The notes below the pieces were generated by a model that saw only the letters and a program-made list of their open reading frames with translations, had not been told where the DNA came from and ran no database searches. The position numbers were made by a program, and so were the translations under genes. Of a stretch of 64,000 bases of DNA, positions 1-8,376 are shown in pieces. The DNA is from Streptomyces sp. NBC_01429 (GTDB taxonomy: Bacteria; Actinomycetota; Actinomycetes; Streptomycetales; Streptomycetaceae), in the NCBI RefSeq assembly GCF_036231945.1, contig NZ_CP109599.1, forward strand, positions 5,917,501-5,981,500. The letters are read 5' to 3'. Position 1 is the stretch's first letter; the number at the start of each line of letters is the position of its first letter.

Positions 1-54
1 CTGAACATCTCCCATGAAACGCGATGATATGGGGCATCGCGTTCCACGTCGGAC

Positions 55-82
55 GATGCGACCGCCGACCGGCGGTCGCATC
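55..82 (-). terminator. Hairpin downstream of cobT
   Basis: A perfect 12-bp inverted repeat (55-66 with 71-82) with a 4-nt loop lies just past the cobT stop codon. There is no T-tract, which is usual for Streptomyces terminators. The first 50 bases of the window hold no recognisable gene. Confidence 0.6.
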
Positions 83-89
83 CGATGTC

Positions 90-1181
90 TCACTCGATCC
101 CGATGGTTTCCTTCTCGGCGGATTCCTTCTCGGTCCCGGGCCGCTCCGGCAGCTCCGCCGCGAGAGCGGCGGCCGCCTGGACGAGCGGAAGCGCGAGCAG
201 CGCCCCGGAACCTTCCCCCACAGTGACGCCCTGGTCGAGCAACGGGTTGAGCGCCATCCGGTCCAGCGCCTTCGCCTGCGCCGGCTCCCCGCTCAACTGC
301 CCCGCCAGCCACCAGTCGGGCGCCCGGAACGCCGCCCGCTGCCCGACCAGCGCGCACGCCGCCGAGACCACGCCGTCCAGGATCACCGGCATCCGGCGCA
401 CCGCGCTCTGGAGCAGGAAGCCCGTCATCGCCGCCAGATCGGCGCCGCCGACCGTCGCCAGCAGCTCCAGCTGGTCCCCGAGGACCGGCCGCGCCCGGCG
501 CAGCGCGTCCCGGACCGCCGCGCACTTGCGCATCCACGCCAGGTCGTCGATGCCCGCGCCGCCCCGGCCGGTGACCACGGAGGCGTCCGTGCCGCACAGC
601 GCGGCGATCAGCGTGGCCGCCGCCGTGGTGCCGCCGACGCTCAGATCGCCCAGGACGACCAGATCCGTCCCCGAGTCCGCCTCCTCGTCCGCGATCGCCA
701 TGCCCAGCCGTACGGCCCGCTCCGCCTCCTCCGCGCTCAACGCGTCCTCGACGTCGATCCGCCCGCTGCCGCGCCGCACCCGATGACGTACCACCTCGTC
801 GGGCAGCAGCCCGGGGTCGCAGTCGAGACCGGCGTCCACGATCCGTACCGGCACCTCCGCCCGGCGGGCCAGCACGGCGACCGGGCTCTCGCCCTCCAGC
901 ACGGCCCGCACCAGCCGGTGCGCGCCCTTCGCGGGCCGCCCCGACACATCGAGGGAGGCCACCCCGTGGTCCCCGGCGAACAGCACCACGCGCGGCTGCC
1001 GGATCGCCCTGACCGGTACGGCACCCTGCGCGGCGGCCAGCCAGTCGCCCAGCTCGTCCAGGCGCCCGAGCGCCCCGGCCGGCACGGTCAGCCGCTCCCG
1101 GCGCTCTTCGGCGTCGCGCCGCATCGCGCCGTCGGGGCGCTCGATCAGGTCGGAGAAGTCGTCGAGATTAAGCGAACTCAT
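90..1181 (-). CDS. cobT: Nicotinate-nucleotide--dimethylbenzimidazole phosphoribosyltransferase
   Basis: A cytosolic enzyme that moves phosphoribose from nicotinate mononucleotide to 5,6-dimethylbenzimidazole, giving alpha-ribazole phosphate for the lower ligand of cobalamin. The 363-aa protein has the family's GDHGV motif at about residues 70-74, a GGTTAAA stretch mid-protein, and EGSGA near the C-terminus whose Glu (about 323) matches the catalytic base of CobT. The length is normal for the family. The ATG at 1181 has no clear Shine-Dalgarno but sits 6 nt after TAGTGT on the minus strand, so the message may be leaderless. The next gene upstream on the same strand is the CobU fusion, which makes the activated corrinoid partner. 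No cobalamin riboswitch is visible in front of either gene. Confidence 0.93.
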   Translation of the reverse strand: MSSLNLDDFSDLIERPDGAMRRDAEERRERLTVPAGALGRLDELGDWLAAAQGAVPVRAIRQPRVVLFAGDHGVASLDVSGRPAKGAHRLVRAVLEGESPVAVLARRAEVPVRIVDAGLDCDPGLLPDEVVRHRVRRGSGRIDVEDALSAEEAERAVRLGMAIADEEADSGTDLVVLGDLSVGGTTAAATLIAALCGTDASVVTGRGGAGIDDLAWMRKCAAVRDALRRARPVLGDQLELLATVGGADLAAMTGFLLQSAVRRMPVILDGVVSAACALVGQRAAFRAPDWWLAGQLSGEPAQAKALDRMALNPLLDQGVTVGEGSGALLALPLVQAAAALAAELPERPGTEKESAEKETIGIE

Positions 1182-1187
1182 CCGCCG

Positions 1188-1193
1188 ACACTA
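1188..1193 (-). promoter_or_regulatory. Candidate leaderless -10 element for cobT
   Basis: TAGTGT on the minus strand fits the actinobacterial -10 pattern TANNNT and ends 6 nt before the cobT ATG, which lacks a Shine-Dalgarno sequence. Inferred from pattern only. Confidence 0.4.
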
Positions 1194-1230
1194 TCGCTTG
1201 TCCTCCGCGGGCCCGGCTCGCCTCCGGCCC

Positions 1231-2457
1231 TCACCGCAGGGGCAGCGCCTGGCCCGCCACCACCAGCAGCAGGTGCTCGCACTCCGCCGCCACCGCCGCG
1301 TTCAGCCGGCCCAGTTCGTCGCGGAAGCGGCGGCCCGAGACGGTCGCGGGGACCACGCCCCCGCCCACCTCGTTGGTCACAGCGACGACCGTGCGCCGGG
1401 TCTCGCGCACCGCGCGCGCCAGCTCCGCCGTCCGGTCGCGCAGCGACTTCTCGCCGCCCGCCGCCCACGCCGCGTCGTCCCACGCGTTCACCCGGTCCAT
1501 CGCGTCCGTCAGCCACAGCGACAGGCAGTCGATCAGCAGCGGCGGACCGTCCTGGGCCAGCAGCGGCACCAGGTCACAGCTCTCGGTCGTCCGCCAGGAC
1601 GACGGCCGGCGCTCACGGTGCAGCCGTACCCGGGCGTCCCACTCCGGATCGCCGTCGCGCCCGCCGCCCGTCGCCACGTACAGCACGTCGGGGAAGGCCG
1701 CGAGCCGCCGCTCGGCCTCCCAGGACTTCCCCGAGCGCGCTCCGCCGGTCACCAGCGTGCGCCGGGGCACCTCCGGTACGGGGTGGTACGCGCCGACCGT
1801 CAGCGTCGTCCCGTCCGGCACGGCCCGCGCGCCCGCGGCGGCCAGCCGCCGGTCCAGTTCGGCGCCGGGCGGTACGTCGTGGTCCAGATGCACGGCGACC
1901 ACATCGGTCGCGGGCCCGATCGCCCCGGCCGCCCGCAGCCGGGCCACCGCGTCGGGCCGGCCGACCACATCCGCGGCGACCATGTCGTACGGAGCCGGCA
2001 CGGCGGCCGGTGCCGAGGTGCCGCCGCCGTTGTCCGGCACCCCGGCGGGCGCCCCGCCCGGCGGCAGGTACAGCAGCCGCTCCCCGCCGGACGCCGTCAC
2101 CTCGTACCCCGTGCCCGGAGCGTCCATCGCCACCGCCCGCACCCGGTGCCCGCCGAGCAGCGTCAGCACCCGGCCGTCGGCGACCCGGCCCGCCGTCGGC
2201 AGCCCGGCGGGCAGCTCCACGGCCGGTCCGTCGTGCGGATGGGTGAGCAGGACCTGCCGCACCCCGGCCAGCGAGTGCCCGGCGCGGGCCGCCGCGAGCG
2301 CGGCCCCCGGGGTCAGGTCCAGCAACAGGACGCCGTCCACCAGCAGCGCGGTGGCGGCGCGGGCCCGCGCGCCGCGTGCGGTCGCGCACGCGGCGCAGGG
2401 GCAGTGGGGGCGGGGGAGTCCGGCGGGGGCTCCGGTGCCGAGCAGAGTCAGTTCCAC
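1231..2457 (-). CDS. cobU: MBL-fold domain fused to CobU (adenosylcobinamide kinase/guanylyltransferase)
   Basis: The C-terminal part (about 232-408) is CobU, which phosphorylates adenosylcobinamide and guanylylates the product during nucleotide-loop assembly. It shows a P-loop GGARSGKS at 238-245, an HRERRPSSW segment whose His280 matches the GMP-accepting histidine, TNEVG, and GRRFRDELGRLNA. The N-terminal 225 residues resemble a PhnP-like metallo-beta-lactamase fold: an N-terminal LLGTGAP strand, a CPCAAC cysteine cluster at 20-24, and THPHD at 72-76. The canonical HxHxDH is degraded (HPHDGP), so metal hydrolysis by this half is doubtful. The start is GTG 2457, with GGGAGG 10 nt upstream. 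Similar fusions are known in Streptomyces. The role of the MBL half is unknown; it may be structural or a decayed phosphatase. Confidence 0.88.
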   Translation of the reverse strand: MELTLLGTGAPAGLPRPHCPCAACATARGARARAATALLVDGVLLLDLTPGAALAAARAGHSLAGVRQVLLTHPHDGPAVELPAGLPTAGRVADGRVLTLLGGHRVRAVAMDAPGTGYEVTASGGERLLYLPPGGAPAGVPDNGGGTSAPAAVPAPYDMVAADVVGRPDAVARLRAAGAIGPATDVVAVHLDHDVPPGAELDRRLAAAGARAVPDGTTLTVGAYHPVPEVPRRTLVTGGARSGKSWEAERRLAAFPDVLYVATGGGRDGDPEWDARVRLHRERRPSSWRTTESCDLVPLLAQDGPPLLIDCLSLWLTDAMDRVNAWDDAAWAAGGEKSLRDRTAELARAVRETRRTVVAVTNEVGGGVVPATVSGRRFRDELGRLNAAVAAECEHLLLVVAGQALPLR

Positions 2458-2550
2458 GAGGACGATCCTCCCGCGTCACCGCTCAGGGTGCGCGCCCGGC
2501 TACGCTGCGGGCAGGAAATTTGATCAGTTTCTCGGGATCGGGAGGCGCAC

Positions 2551-2760
2551 ATGGCGTGGACGTGGCGGTTCGAGACGGCCGACGGGACGGAGGTCGCCCC
2601 GGCGGTGGAGCCGGAGGAGTTCACCACGCAGGGGGACGCCGAGTCGTGGGTCGGCGAGGTCTGGAAGGACCTCCTGAAGGGCGGCGCGGAGCAGGTCACG
2701 CTCTTCGAGGACGGCAGCAAGATCTACGGTCCGATGAGCCTCCGGGCCGACGGGAGCTGA
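2551..2760 (+). CDS. Small conserved actinobacterial protein, unknown function
   Basis: A 69-aa soluble acidic protein with a tryptophan-rich start (AWTWRFE) and an ESWVGEVWKDLL helix, followed by a beta-like tail (QVTLFEDGSKIYGPMSL). I know it as a widely conserved small Streptomyces hypothetical protein with no assigned function. Its ATG is preceded by GGGAGG at the right spacing, and codon use fits its neighbours. It is divergent from the cobU fusion and ends at a strong bidirectional terminator shared with the convergent HtrA gene. No cysteine pairs, signal peptide or membrane segment are visible. Confidence 0.75.
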   Translation: MAWTWRFETADGTEVAPAVEPEEFTTQGDAESWVGEVWKDLLKGGAEQVTLFEDGSKIYGPMSLRADGS

Positions 2761-2771
2761 CCGGGCGCGAC

Positions 2772-2830
2772 GCGCGACGGCTGTAGCCGTGGCTGCACGG
2801 GAGCCTCCCGTGCAGCCACGGCCGTCGCGC
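2772..2830. terminator. Strong bidirectional terminator
   Basis: An 18-bp perfect palindrome (2786-2803 with 2805-2822) is extended by an outer GCGACGG/CCGTCGC arm. It lies between two convergent genes and probably ends both transcripts. Confidence 0.85.
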
Positions 2831-2859
2831 CGCGGCCGCCACCGCGGCTTCGTGGCGGC

Positions 2860-3948
2860 TCACGTCTTGCCGAGCGTGGCCTCCACCGTCTTCGCCGTCC
2901 CCGACCGGCTGAAGGTCACCTTCACCTTCTGACCCGGCCGGTCCGACGCGAGCTGCTCGGACAGCGACTCGATCGAGGTCACCGGCGAGCCGCCCAGCTT
3001 GGTGATGATGTCCCCGGCCCTGATCCCCGCCCCGGCCGCCGCGCCGCCCTTCGTGGTCGCCACCACCGCGACCCCCGCGGGCTGGAGGTCGGGACCGAGG
3101 ACGGTACGGCCCGTGATGCCCAGGGCGGCCCGCCCCGAGTCGGTGACCCGGCCGTTCTTGATGATCTGGTCGGCGACCGTCTTGACCATGGACACCGGAA
3201 TGGCGAAGCCGATCCCGGGCGCCGCGCCGTTGCCCAGCTGCTGATCGGTCGCGGCGAGCGTCGGAATGCCGATCACCTCGCCGTTCAGATTGACCAGCGC
3301 GCCCCCGCTGTTGCCCGGGTTGATCGCGGCCGACGTCTGCACCATGTTGGCGATCGTGGCCCCCGTACCGCCGCCCTCCGAGCCCTCGCTGACGGTCCGT
3401 CCGACGGCCGAGACGATGCCCTGGGTGACGCTGCCGGAGAGCCCCAGCGGCGACCCCATGGCCAGCACGATCTGGCCGACGGCGACCTGGGCGGTGTCAC
3501 CGAACTTCGCCGCCTTCAGCCCGCTGGGCACCGAGTCGAGCTTGATGACGGCGAGATCCTGCTGCGGGTAGCTGGAGACCAGCGTCGCCCTGAGCGGCTG
3601 CTCGCTGTTGGCCACCGTGACCGTGAACGACCGCTGTTTGTCGACCACATGGGCGTTGGTGACGATATGGCCCTGGCCGTCGTAGACGATGCCCGAGCCG
3701 AGGTCGTTGCCGGTCTCGATCTGGACGACCGACGGCAGCACGTTCTTGATCACCGTCTCGTAGTCCGTCTGGAGGTCGCTTCCGCTGCGCCGCTCGGCGG
3801 CGGCCCGCGTGGTGGTACCGGACATCGACGTGCCGGAGCCCGTGGCGGCGGTGCCCGAGCAGCCGCCCACCAGCGCGACCAGGCAGGTCACGGCGGTCAG
3901 GGTCAGCGGGATCCGGCGCGGGGGACGGCGGTGAAGAGAAGCAGTCAT
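2860..3948 (-). CDS. HtrA/DegP-like trypsin-fold serine protease with PDZ domain, probable lipoprotein
   Basis: An extracytoplasmic quality-control protease of the S1C family. An N-terminal hydrophobic signal ends in LVGGC, so Cys30 may be lipidated, followed by a Ser/Thr/Gly-rich linker. The protease domain (about 62-245) has the full triad: His100 in VTNAHV, Asp131 in QDLAVIKLD and Ser214 in GNSGGAL. A single PDZ domain (about 262-355) follows. At 362 aa the length is normal for Streptomyces HtrA-like proteins. Immediately upstream of the ATG, GATACT lies 6 nt away with no Shine-Dalgarno site, so a leaderless start is possible. It is monocistronic: the gene is flanked by a terminator on one side and a separate ABC gene on the other. 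Confidence 0.9.
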   Translation of the reverse strand: MTASLHRRPPRRIPLTLTAVTCLVALVGGCSGTAATGSGTSMSGTTTRAAAERRSGSDLQTDYETVIKNVLPSVVQIETGNDLGSGIVYDGQGHIVTNAHVVDKQRSFTVTVANSEQPLRATLVSSYPQQDLAVIKLDSVPSGLKAAKFGDTAQVAVGQIVLAMGSPLGLSGSVTQGIVSAVGRTVSEGSEGGGTGATIANMVQTSAAINPGNSGGALVNLNGEVIGIPTLAATDQQLGNGAAPGIGFAIPVSMVKTVADQIIKNGRVTDSGRAALGITGRTVLGPDLQPAGVAVVATTKGGAAAGAGIRAGDIITKLGGSPVTSIESLSEQLASDRPGQKVKVTFSRSGTAKTVEATLGKT

Positions 3949-4024
3949 GCCCGGAGTATCCCGTTTGTCCCCGGGGCCCGGCCTGCGGTACGCCGCCGAT
4001 CAGGGGGTCGGGGAGAGACGCGGA

Positions 4025-4046
4025 GGGGGTGCCCGGGGGCACCCCC
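4025..4046 (-). terminator. Hairpin after ABC transporter gene
   Basis: A 10-bp GC-only inverted repeat (4025-4034 with 4037-4046) lies just beyond the stop codon of the minus-strand ABC transporter. Confidence 0.55.
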
Positions 4047-4051
4047 CTGCC

Positions 4052-5863
4052 TCAGCGCGCCGCCGCCAGGAACTGCGTCGCCGCCAGCTCCCCGTACAGC
4101 GCGTCCCCCGCCACCAGCTCCTCGTGCGTGCCCACCGCCCGTACCCGCCCCGCGTCCATCACCACGATCCGGTCCGCCAGCGTCACCGTCGACAGCCGGT
4201 GCGCCACCACCAGCACCGTGACCTCGGCGGCCACCTCCGTGACCACGTCCCGCAGCGCCAGCTCATTGACCGCGTCCAGCTGCGACGTCGCCTCGTCGAG
4301 GAGCAGCAGCCGGGGTTTGCGCAGCAGCGCCCGCGCGATCGCCACCCGCTGCCGCTCGCCGCCCGACAGCTTGGAGCCGCGATGGCCGACGAGCGTGTCC
4401 AGACCGTCCGGCAGCCGCTCCACCAGCCCGTCGAGCCTGGCCCGTACGAGCACCTCCCGGATCTCCTCCTCGGAGGCGTCCGGCGCGGCGAAGACGAGAT
4501 TCTCGCGCAGCGTCCCGGCCAGCACGGGGGAGTCCTGCTCGACATAGCCGATGGCGGCGCGCAGCTCGGCCAGCGGCAGGTCGCGCACATCGCGCCCGTC
4601 GAGCAGGACCCGGCCGCCGCTCGCCTCGTAGAACCGCTCCACCAGCCCGAAGACCGTCGTCTTGCCCGCTCCGGACGGGCCGACGAAGGCCGTCATCCCC
4701 GGGCCCGGCACCTCGAAGGAGACCCCGCGATGGACGTACGGAAGGTCGTCGCGGTAGCGGAAGGACACGTCCTCGAAGACGACCGAGGCCGGACCCCGGC
4801 CCGAGACCGGCCCCTCGCCCGGGGCGCCAGGAACTCCTGGCTCCGCCTCCAGCGTCTCCGTCTCCAGCCGCTCCGCCTCCACGATCCGGGCGACCGCCGC
4901 CGTACCCACCTGGTACTGCGACACCGCGTTCACCAGATCGGACACCGGGTCGATCAGATAGAACAGGAACAGCAGGAAGGCGACCAGCGTCGATACGGAG
5001 ATGGCCCCCGACGCCACCCGCGCCCCGCCCACCCCCAGCACCGCCAGGAACGACACCTGCACGGCCAGCCCGACCGACGCCCCGGCCACCGTCCGCCACT
5101 TCGCGGCCGCCACCCCGTGCTGCCACGCGTCCCGGGCCGCCGTCTCCACCACCGCGGTCTCCCGGCCCTCGGCGCCCGACGCCTTGAGCGTGCGGAACGC
5201 CCCGAAGGCCCGCTCCAGCACCGCGGATATGTGCCCGACCGCCTCCTGTGAGCGCTTGGCCGCCCGCGCGATCCTCGGCATCACCAGCGCGACGGCGCTG
5301 CCGATCACCACGATCACCCCGAGCGTGACGCCCAGCAGCACCGGGTCCAGCCAGCCCATCAGCGTGATCGTCGCCAGGAACGCCAGGCTGCCGGTCGCCG
5401 CCGAGACGATCGACTGCGTCGTCACCGCGCGCAGCAGCGTGGTGTCCGAGGTGACCCGGGACATCAGATCGCCCGGCTGGGTCCGCTCCACCTCCGGCAG
5501 CCGCAGCCGCAGCAGCCGCCCGATCAGGGTGCGGCGGGCGGCGAGGACCACGGACTCGGCGGTCCGCTCCAGCAGGTACGAGCCGAGCGCCTGGACCGCC
5601 GTACCGAACACCACCAGCCCGGTGAGCAGCAGCAGGACCCCGGTGATCGAGCCGCTCTCACCGAGCCGGTCGACCAGGGCCTTCGCGGCGAGCGGCTGCG
5701 CCAGCCCGGTCGCCGTGCCGATCAGCGCCAGCAGCGCGCCGAGGGCCACCGTCGCGCGATGCGGCCGGAAATGCCGGTACAGGGCCCGCCAGGTCTCCCG
5801 GGCGGGCAGCTTGGGTGTCTCCCGCGCGCCGGACGCGACGCTGTTCACTTCTGTGCTGCTCAT
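4052..5863 (-). CDS. ABC half-transporter, fused membrane and ATPase domains
   Basis: A 603-aa exporter-type half-transporter of the MsbA/LmrA class that probably works as a homodimer in the plasma membrane. The membrane domain (about 25-330) has six hydrophobic stretches and an ERTQPGDLMSRVTSD intracellular loop. The ATPase domain carries Walker A GPSGAGKT (395-402), a signature LSGGERQR, Walker B LLLLDEAT and a switch-region AHRLST. I chose ATG 5863 rather than the in-frame TTG at 5881 because ATG is the better codon; neither has a strong ribosome site. The substrate cannot be read from sequence. The methyltransferase/DUF3043 pair lies upstream on the same strand, but the 36-nt gap gives no proof of an operon. 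Confidence 0.88.
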   Translation of the reverse strand: MSSTEVNSVASGARETPKLPARETWRALYRHFRPHRATVALGALLALIGTATGLAQPLAAKALVDRLGESGSITGVLLLLTGLVVFGTAVQALGSYLLERTAESVVLAARRTLIGRLLRLRLPEVERTQPGDLMSRVTSDTTLLRAVTTQSIVSAATGSLAFLATITLMGWLDPVLLGVTLGVIVVIGSAVALVMPRIARAAKRSQEAVGHISAVLERAFGAFRTLKASGAEGRETAVVETAARDAWQHGVAAAKWRTVAGASVGLAVQVSFLAVLGVGGARVASGAISVSTLVAFLLFLFYLIDPVSDLVNAVSQYQVGTAAVARIVEAERLETETLEAEPGVPGAPGEGPVSGRGPASVVFEDVSFRYRDDLPYVHRGVSFEVPGPGMTAFVGPSGAGKTTVFGLVERFYEASGGRVLLDGRDVRDLPLAELRAAIGYVEQDSPVLAGTLRENLVFAAPDASEEEIREVLVRARLDGLVERLPDGLDTLVGHRGSKLSGGERQRVAIARALLRKPRLLLLDEATSQLDAVNELALRDVVTEVAAEVTVLVVAHRLSTVTLADRIVVMDAGRVRAVGTHEELVAGDALYGELAATQFLAAAR

Positions 5864-5899
5864 CCTGGAGAGGACGCACAACCGCGCCCCACACCTGAC

Positions 5900-6697
5900 T
5901 CAGCCACGGACCCCGCACAGATGCAGCATCGCCGCCACCCTGCGGTACGGCTCCGTACGTCCCGCCCGGTCCTCCGCCGTGAGCAGCCGCTCCAGCTCCT
6001 CGCCGACGGGCGGCACCGCGTCGGCGGCCGAGGCGTCCGTGAAGACCCGCACCCCGTACCAGGCGTGCAGCGGCGCTGCGATCCCCGCCAGCGTCGCGGT
6101 CAGCGCCTCCAGCCGGTCCGCCCGGACGCGCAGTCCGTGGCGGTTGGTGTACATGGCCGAGTCGAAGCCCTCCAGCGCGCCGTCCCAGTCCCCGGCGTGG
6201 CCGGGCCGCAGGGCCAGCGCGTCGCCGTTGCGCACGAGCAGGGACAGCAGACCGCCGGGCGCCAGCATCCGGGCCAGGCCCGCGAGCATCGCGTCCGGCT
6301 CGGCCACGTACATCAGTACGCCGTGGCAGAGCACGACGTCGAAGCTGCCGGGCAGGAAGTGCACCCCGGTCTCCAGGCCGTCGCCCTCGATCAGCCTGAC
6401 CCGCTCCCGTATGCCCGCCGGCTCCTGGGCGAACGTCTCGCGCGCCGTGGCCAGCATCCCGGGATCGGATTCGAGACCGGTCACGGTGTGACCGGCCCGC
6501 GCCAGGCGCAGCGCCTGCGTGCCCTGGCCCATACCGACGTCCAGCACCCGCAGCCGCTTCCCGAGGGGGAAACGCGCGGTTATCTGCTCGTCGAGCTGGC
6601 GCGCGACCAGCTCCTGGCGGACGACGTTACGCAGCCCCCCGAGCCCGGCGAGCCAGTTGACCCGTGCGCCCGAGAAGCCGGAGACCTCCGTACTCAG
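5900..6697 (-). CDS. SAM-dependent class I methyltransferase, probable CTG start
   Basis: A soluble methyltransferase of about 265 aa. After a short N-terminal helix region it has motif I VLDVGMGQGTQAL, an acidic SAM-ribose residue in GLESD, a motif II-like IEGDGLE, and FDVVLCHGVLMYV. The substrate is unknown. The frame stays open upstream into the DUF3043 gene, but the likely start is a CTG at 6697: it overlaps the upstream TGA as CTGA, a GGAGAG ribosome site lies 5 nt before it, and no ATG, GTG or TTG fits. Initiation would be coupled to termination of the DUF3043 frame. The product would begin Met-Ser-Thr-Glu-Val. Confidence 0.82.
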   Translation of the reverse strand: MSTEVSGFSGARVNWLAGLGGLRNVVRQELVARQLDEQITARFPLGKRLRVLDVGMGQGTQALRLARAGHTVTGLESDPGMLATARETFAQEPAGIRERVRLIEGDGLETGVHFLPGSFDVVLCHGVLMYVAEPDAMLAGLARMLAPGGLLSLLVRNGDALALRPGHAGDWDGALEGFDSAMYTNRHGLRVRADRLEALTATLAGIAAPLHAWYGVRVFTDASAADAVPPVGEELERLLTAEDRAGRTEPYRRVAAMLHLCGVRG

Positions 6698-7290
6698 GGC
6701 CGCTCTCCGCGCTTGACCTGCGGCTTCGGCAGGCGCAGTCGGCGCATCTGGAGCGTACGCATCAGGCCGTAGGCCACCGCGCCGCGCTTGGGGGTGTCGG
6801 GGAAGCGCTCGGCGAGCTGCTTCTTGAGCCGGAGCCAGATGCCGATCGAGTCGACGACGATCAGCACGATCACACCGAGCCACAGCAGCAGCGCGATGTT
6901 CTGGAGCGCGCCGACCCTGACCATGCTCAGCACCAGGATCACGACGGCGAGCGGCAGGAAGAACTCGGCGATGGCGAACCGCGAGTCCACGAAATCGCGG
7001 ACGAAGCGGCGCACCGGGCCCTTGTCACGGGCCGGCAGGTAACGCTCGTCGCCGCTGGCCAGCGCTTCGCGCTGCCTGGTCAGGTCGGCCCGCCGCGCTT
7101 CGCGCTGGCGCTTCATGGCCGTCTTGCGGTCGGTCGGCGTCGTGGAGGCGCGTCGGCGTTGCGACTCGGCCTCACTGCGCTTGGGGGTCGGGCGGCCCTT
7201 GGGGGCCTGCGGGTCGCGGGGCTGCGTGGAGAGGTCCGCCGTCACCTTGGTGGCGGTGGCCTTCTCTTCCTTGGAGCGGCTTCGGAACAC
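6694..7290 (-). CDS. DUF3043 membrane protein
   Basis: A 198-aa actinobacterial protein of unknown function. A basic, polar N-terminal half carries KGRPTPKRSEAESQRRR, typical of DUF3043, then ARDKGPVRRFVRDFVDSR. Two transmembrane helices follow (FFLPLAVVILVLSM and IALLLWLGVIVLIVVDSIGIW), and the tail is basic. GTG 7290 gives a product beginning FRSRSKEEK after Met; a TTG three codons upstream is a weaker choice. Its stop overlaps the presumed CTG start of the methyltransferase by 3 nt, so the two are translationally coupled. A homologue sits near cobT in mycobacteria (Rv2206, from memory), which supports the ancient linkage. Confidence 0.85.
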   Translation of the reverse strand: MFRSRSKEEKATATKVTADLSTQPRDPQAPKGRPTPKRSEAESQRRRASTTPTDRKTAMKRQREARRADLTRQREALASGDERYLPARDKGPVRRFVRDFVDSRFAIAEFFLPLAVVILVLSMVRVGALQNIALLLWLGVIVLIVVDSIGIWLRLKKQLAERFPDTPKRGAVAYGLMRTLQMRRLRLPKPQVKRGERP

Positions 7291-7572
7291 AAAGCCCAAG
7301 GGTACGGGGTGTCGTGGTTCGGCCCCACCCCCACGGGGAACGATCCCGCAACGTCCTGCGTCAGTACAGGGACAGAGTGGGTATTGTCCCCACTTTTCGC
7401 CACGGTCGCCCAGGGTTTCCTACTCCCTGCGTCCGAGCGTACGGGCGGCCAGTCGTCCTTGGGGAGGAGCGCATCCGCGCTGGAACAGTGCGGTAATAGA
7501 GGCAGGGCCCGTACTGTGGGTTCTGTTGGAGTGCTGTAGCTGGAGTCCGTCAGAAGGGGGCGCGCGAAGCCC

Positions 7573-8367
7573 ATGAGCGGTGTCATGAAGCGTATGGGGA
7601 TGATCTTCCGCGCGAAAGCCAACAAGGCCCTTGACCGGGCCGAGGATCCGCGCGAGACCCTCGATTACTCGTACCAGAAGCAGCTGGAGCTGCTTCAGAA
7701 GGTGCGCCGCGGTGTCGCCGATGTGGCGACGTCGCGCAAGCGGCTGGAATTGCAGCTGAATCAGTTGCAGGGCCAGTCGAGCAAGCTGGAGGACCAGGGC
7801 CGCAAGGCGCTGGCGCTGGGCCGCGAGGACCTGGCGCGCGAGGCGCTGTCCCGCCGCGCGTCGCTCCAGCAGCAGGTCACCGACCTGGAGACGCAGCACC
7901 AGACGCTCCAGGGCGAGGAGGAGAAGCTCACGCTCGCCGCGCAGCGCCTCCAGGCCAAGGTCGACGCCTTCCGTACGAAGAAGGAGACCATCAAGGCCAC
8001 CTACACGGCGGCGCAGGCACAGACCCGGATCGGCGAGGCGTTCTCCGGCATCTCCGAGGAGATGGGCGACGTCGGCATGGCCATCCAGCGTGCGGAGGAC
8101 AAGACCGCACAGCTCCAGGCGCGGGCCGGCGCGATCGACGAGCTGCTCGCCTCCGGCGCCCTGGACGACCAGTCCGGGATGGCGAAGGACGACATCGCCG
8201 CCGAGCTGGACCGGATCTCCGGCGGTTCCGACGTCGAGCTGGAGCTCCAGCGCATGAAGGCGGAGCTGGCCGGCGGCTCGACGCCGAACCAGGCGATCGA
8301 GGGCGGCAACGGCGGTACGGGCACGCAGGACGCCCAGCCGTCCACCAATAAATTCGACAAGCAGTAG
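7573..8367 (+). CDS. pspA: PspA/IM30 family membrane-stress protein
   Basis: A peripheral inner-membrane protein that oligomerises and stabilises damaged membranes (PspA/Vipp1/ESCRT-III superfamily). The 264 residues are almost entirely helical and coiled-coil, beginning with an amphipathic segment (MKRMGMIFRAKANKALDRAEDP), then DPRETLDYSYQKQLELLQKVRRGVADV, a family hallmark. The tail after about 235 is Gly/Asn-rich and likely disordered. The ATG follows a G-rich ribosome site. The 282-nt gap upstream, divergent from the DUF3043 gene, must hold its promoter; I cannot identify the sigma factor. It is followed 9 nt later by the PspAA gene, forming a two-gene operon. Confidence 0.93.
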   Translation: MSGVMKRMGMIFRAKANKALDRAEDPRETLDYSYQKQLELLQKVRRGVADVATSRKRLELQLNQLQGQSSKLEDQGRKALALGREDLAREALSRRASLQQQVTDLETQHQTLQGEEEKLTLAAQRLQAKVDAFRTKKETIKATYTAAQAQTRIGEAFSGISEEMGDVGMAIQRAEDKTAQLQARAGAIDELLASGALDDQSGMAKDDIAAELDRISGGSDVELELQRMKAELAGGSTPNQAIEGGNGGTGTQDAQPSTNKFDKQ

Positions 8368-8376
8368 GGGCGCGTC

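Noticed and set aside
24..2246. A 740-codon plus-strand open frame across cobT and cobU
   Set aside because: Low-complexity Arg/Pro sequence antisense to two well-defined cobalamin genes.
2458..2550. Cobalamin riboswitch before the CobU fusion
   Set aside because: The 93-nt gap is too short and lacks the B12-box sequence.
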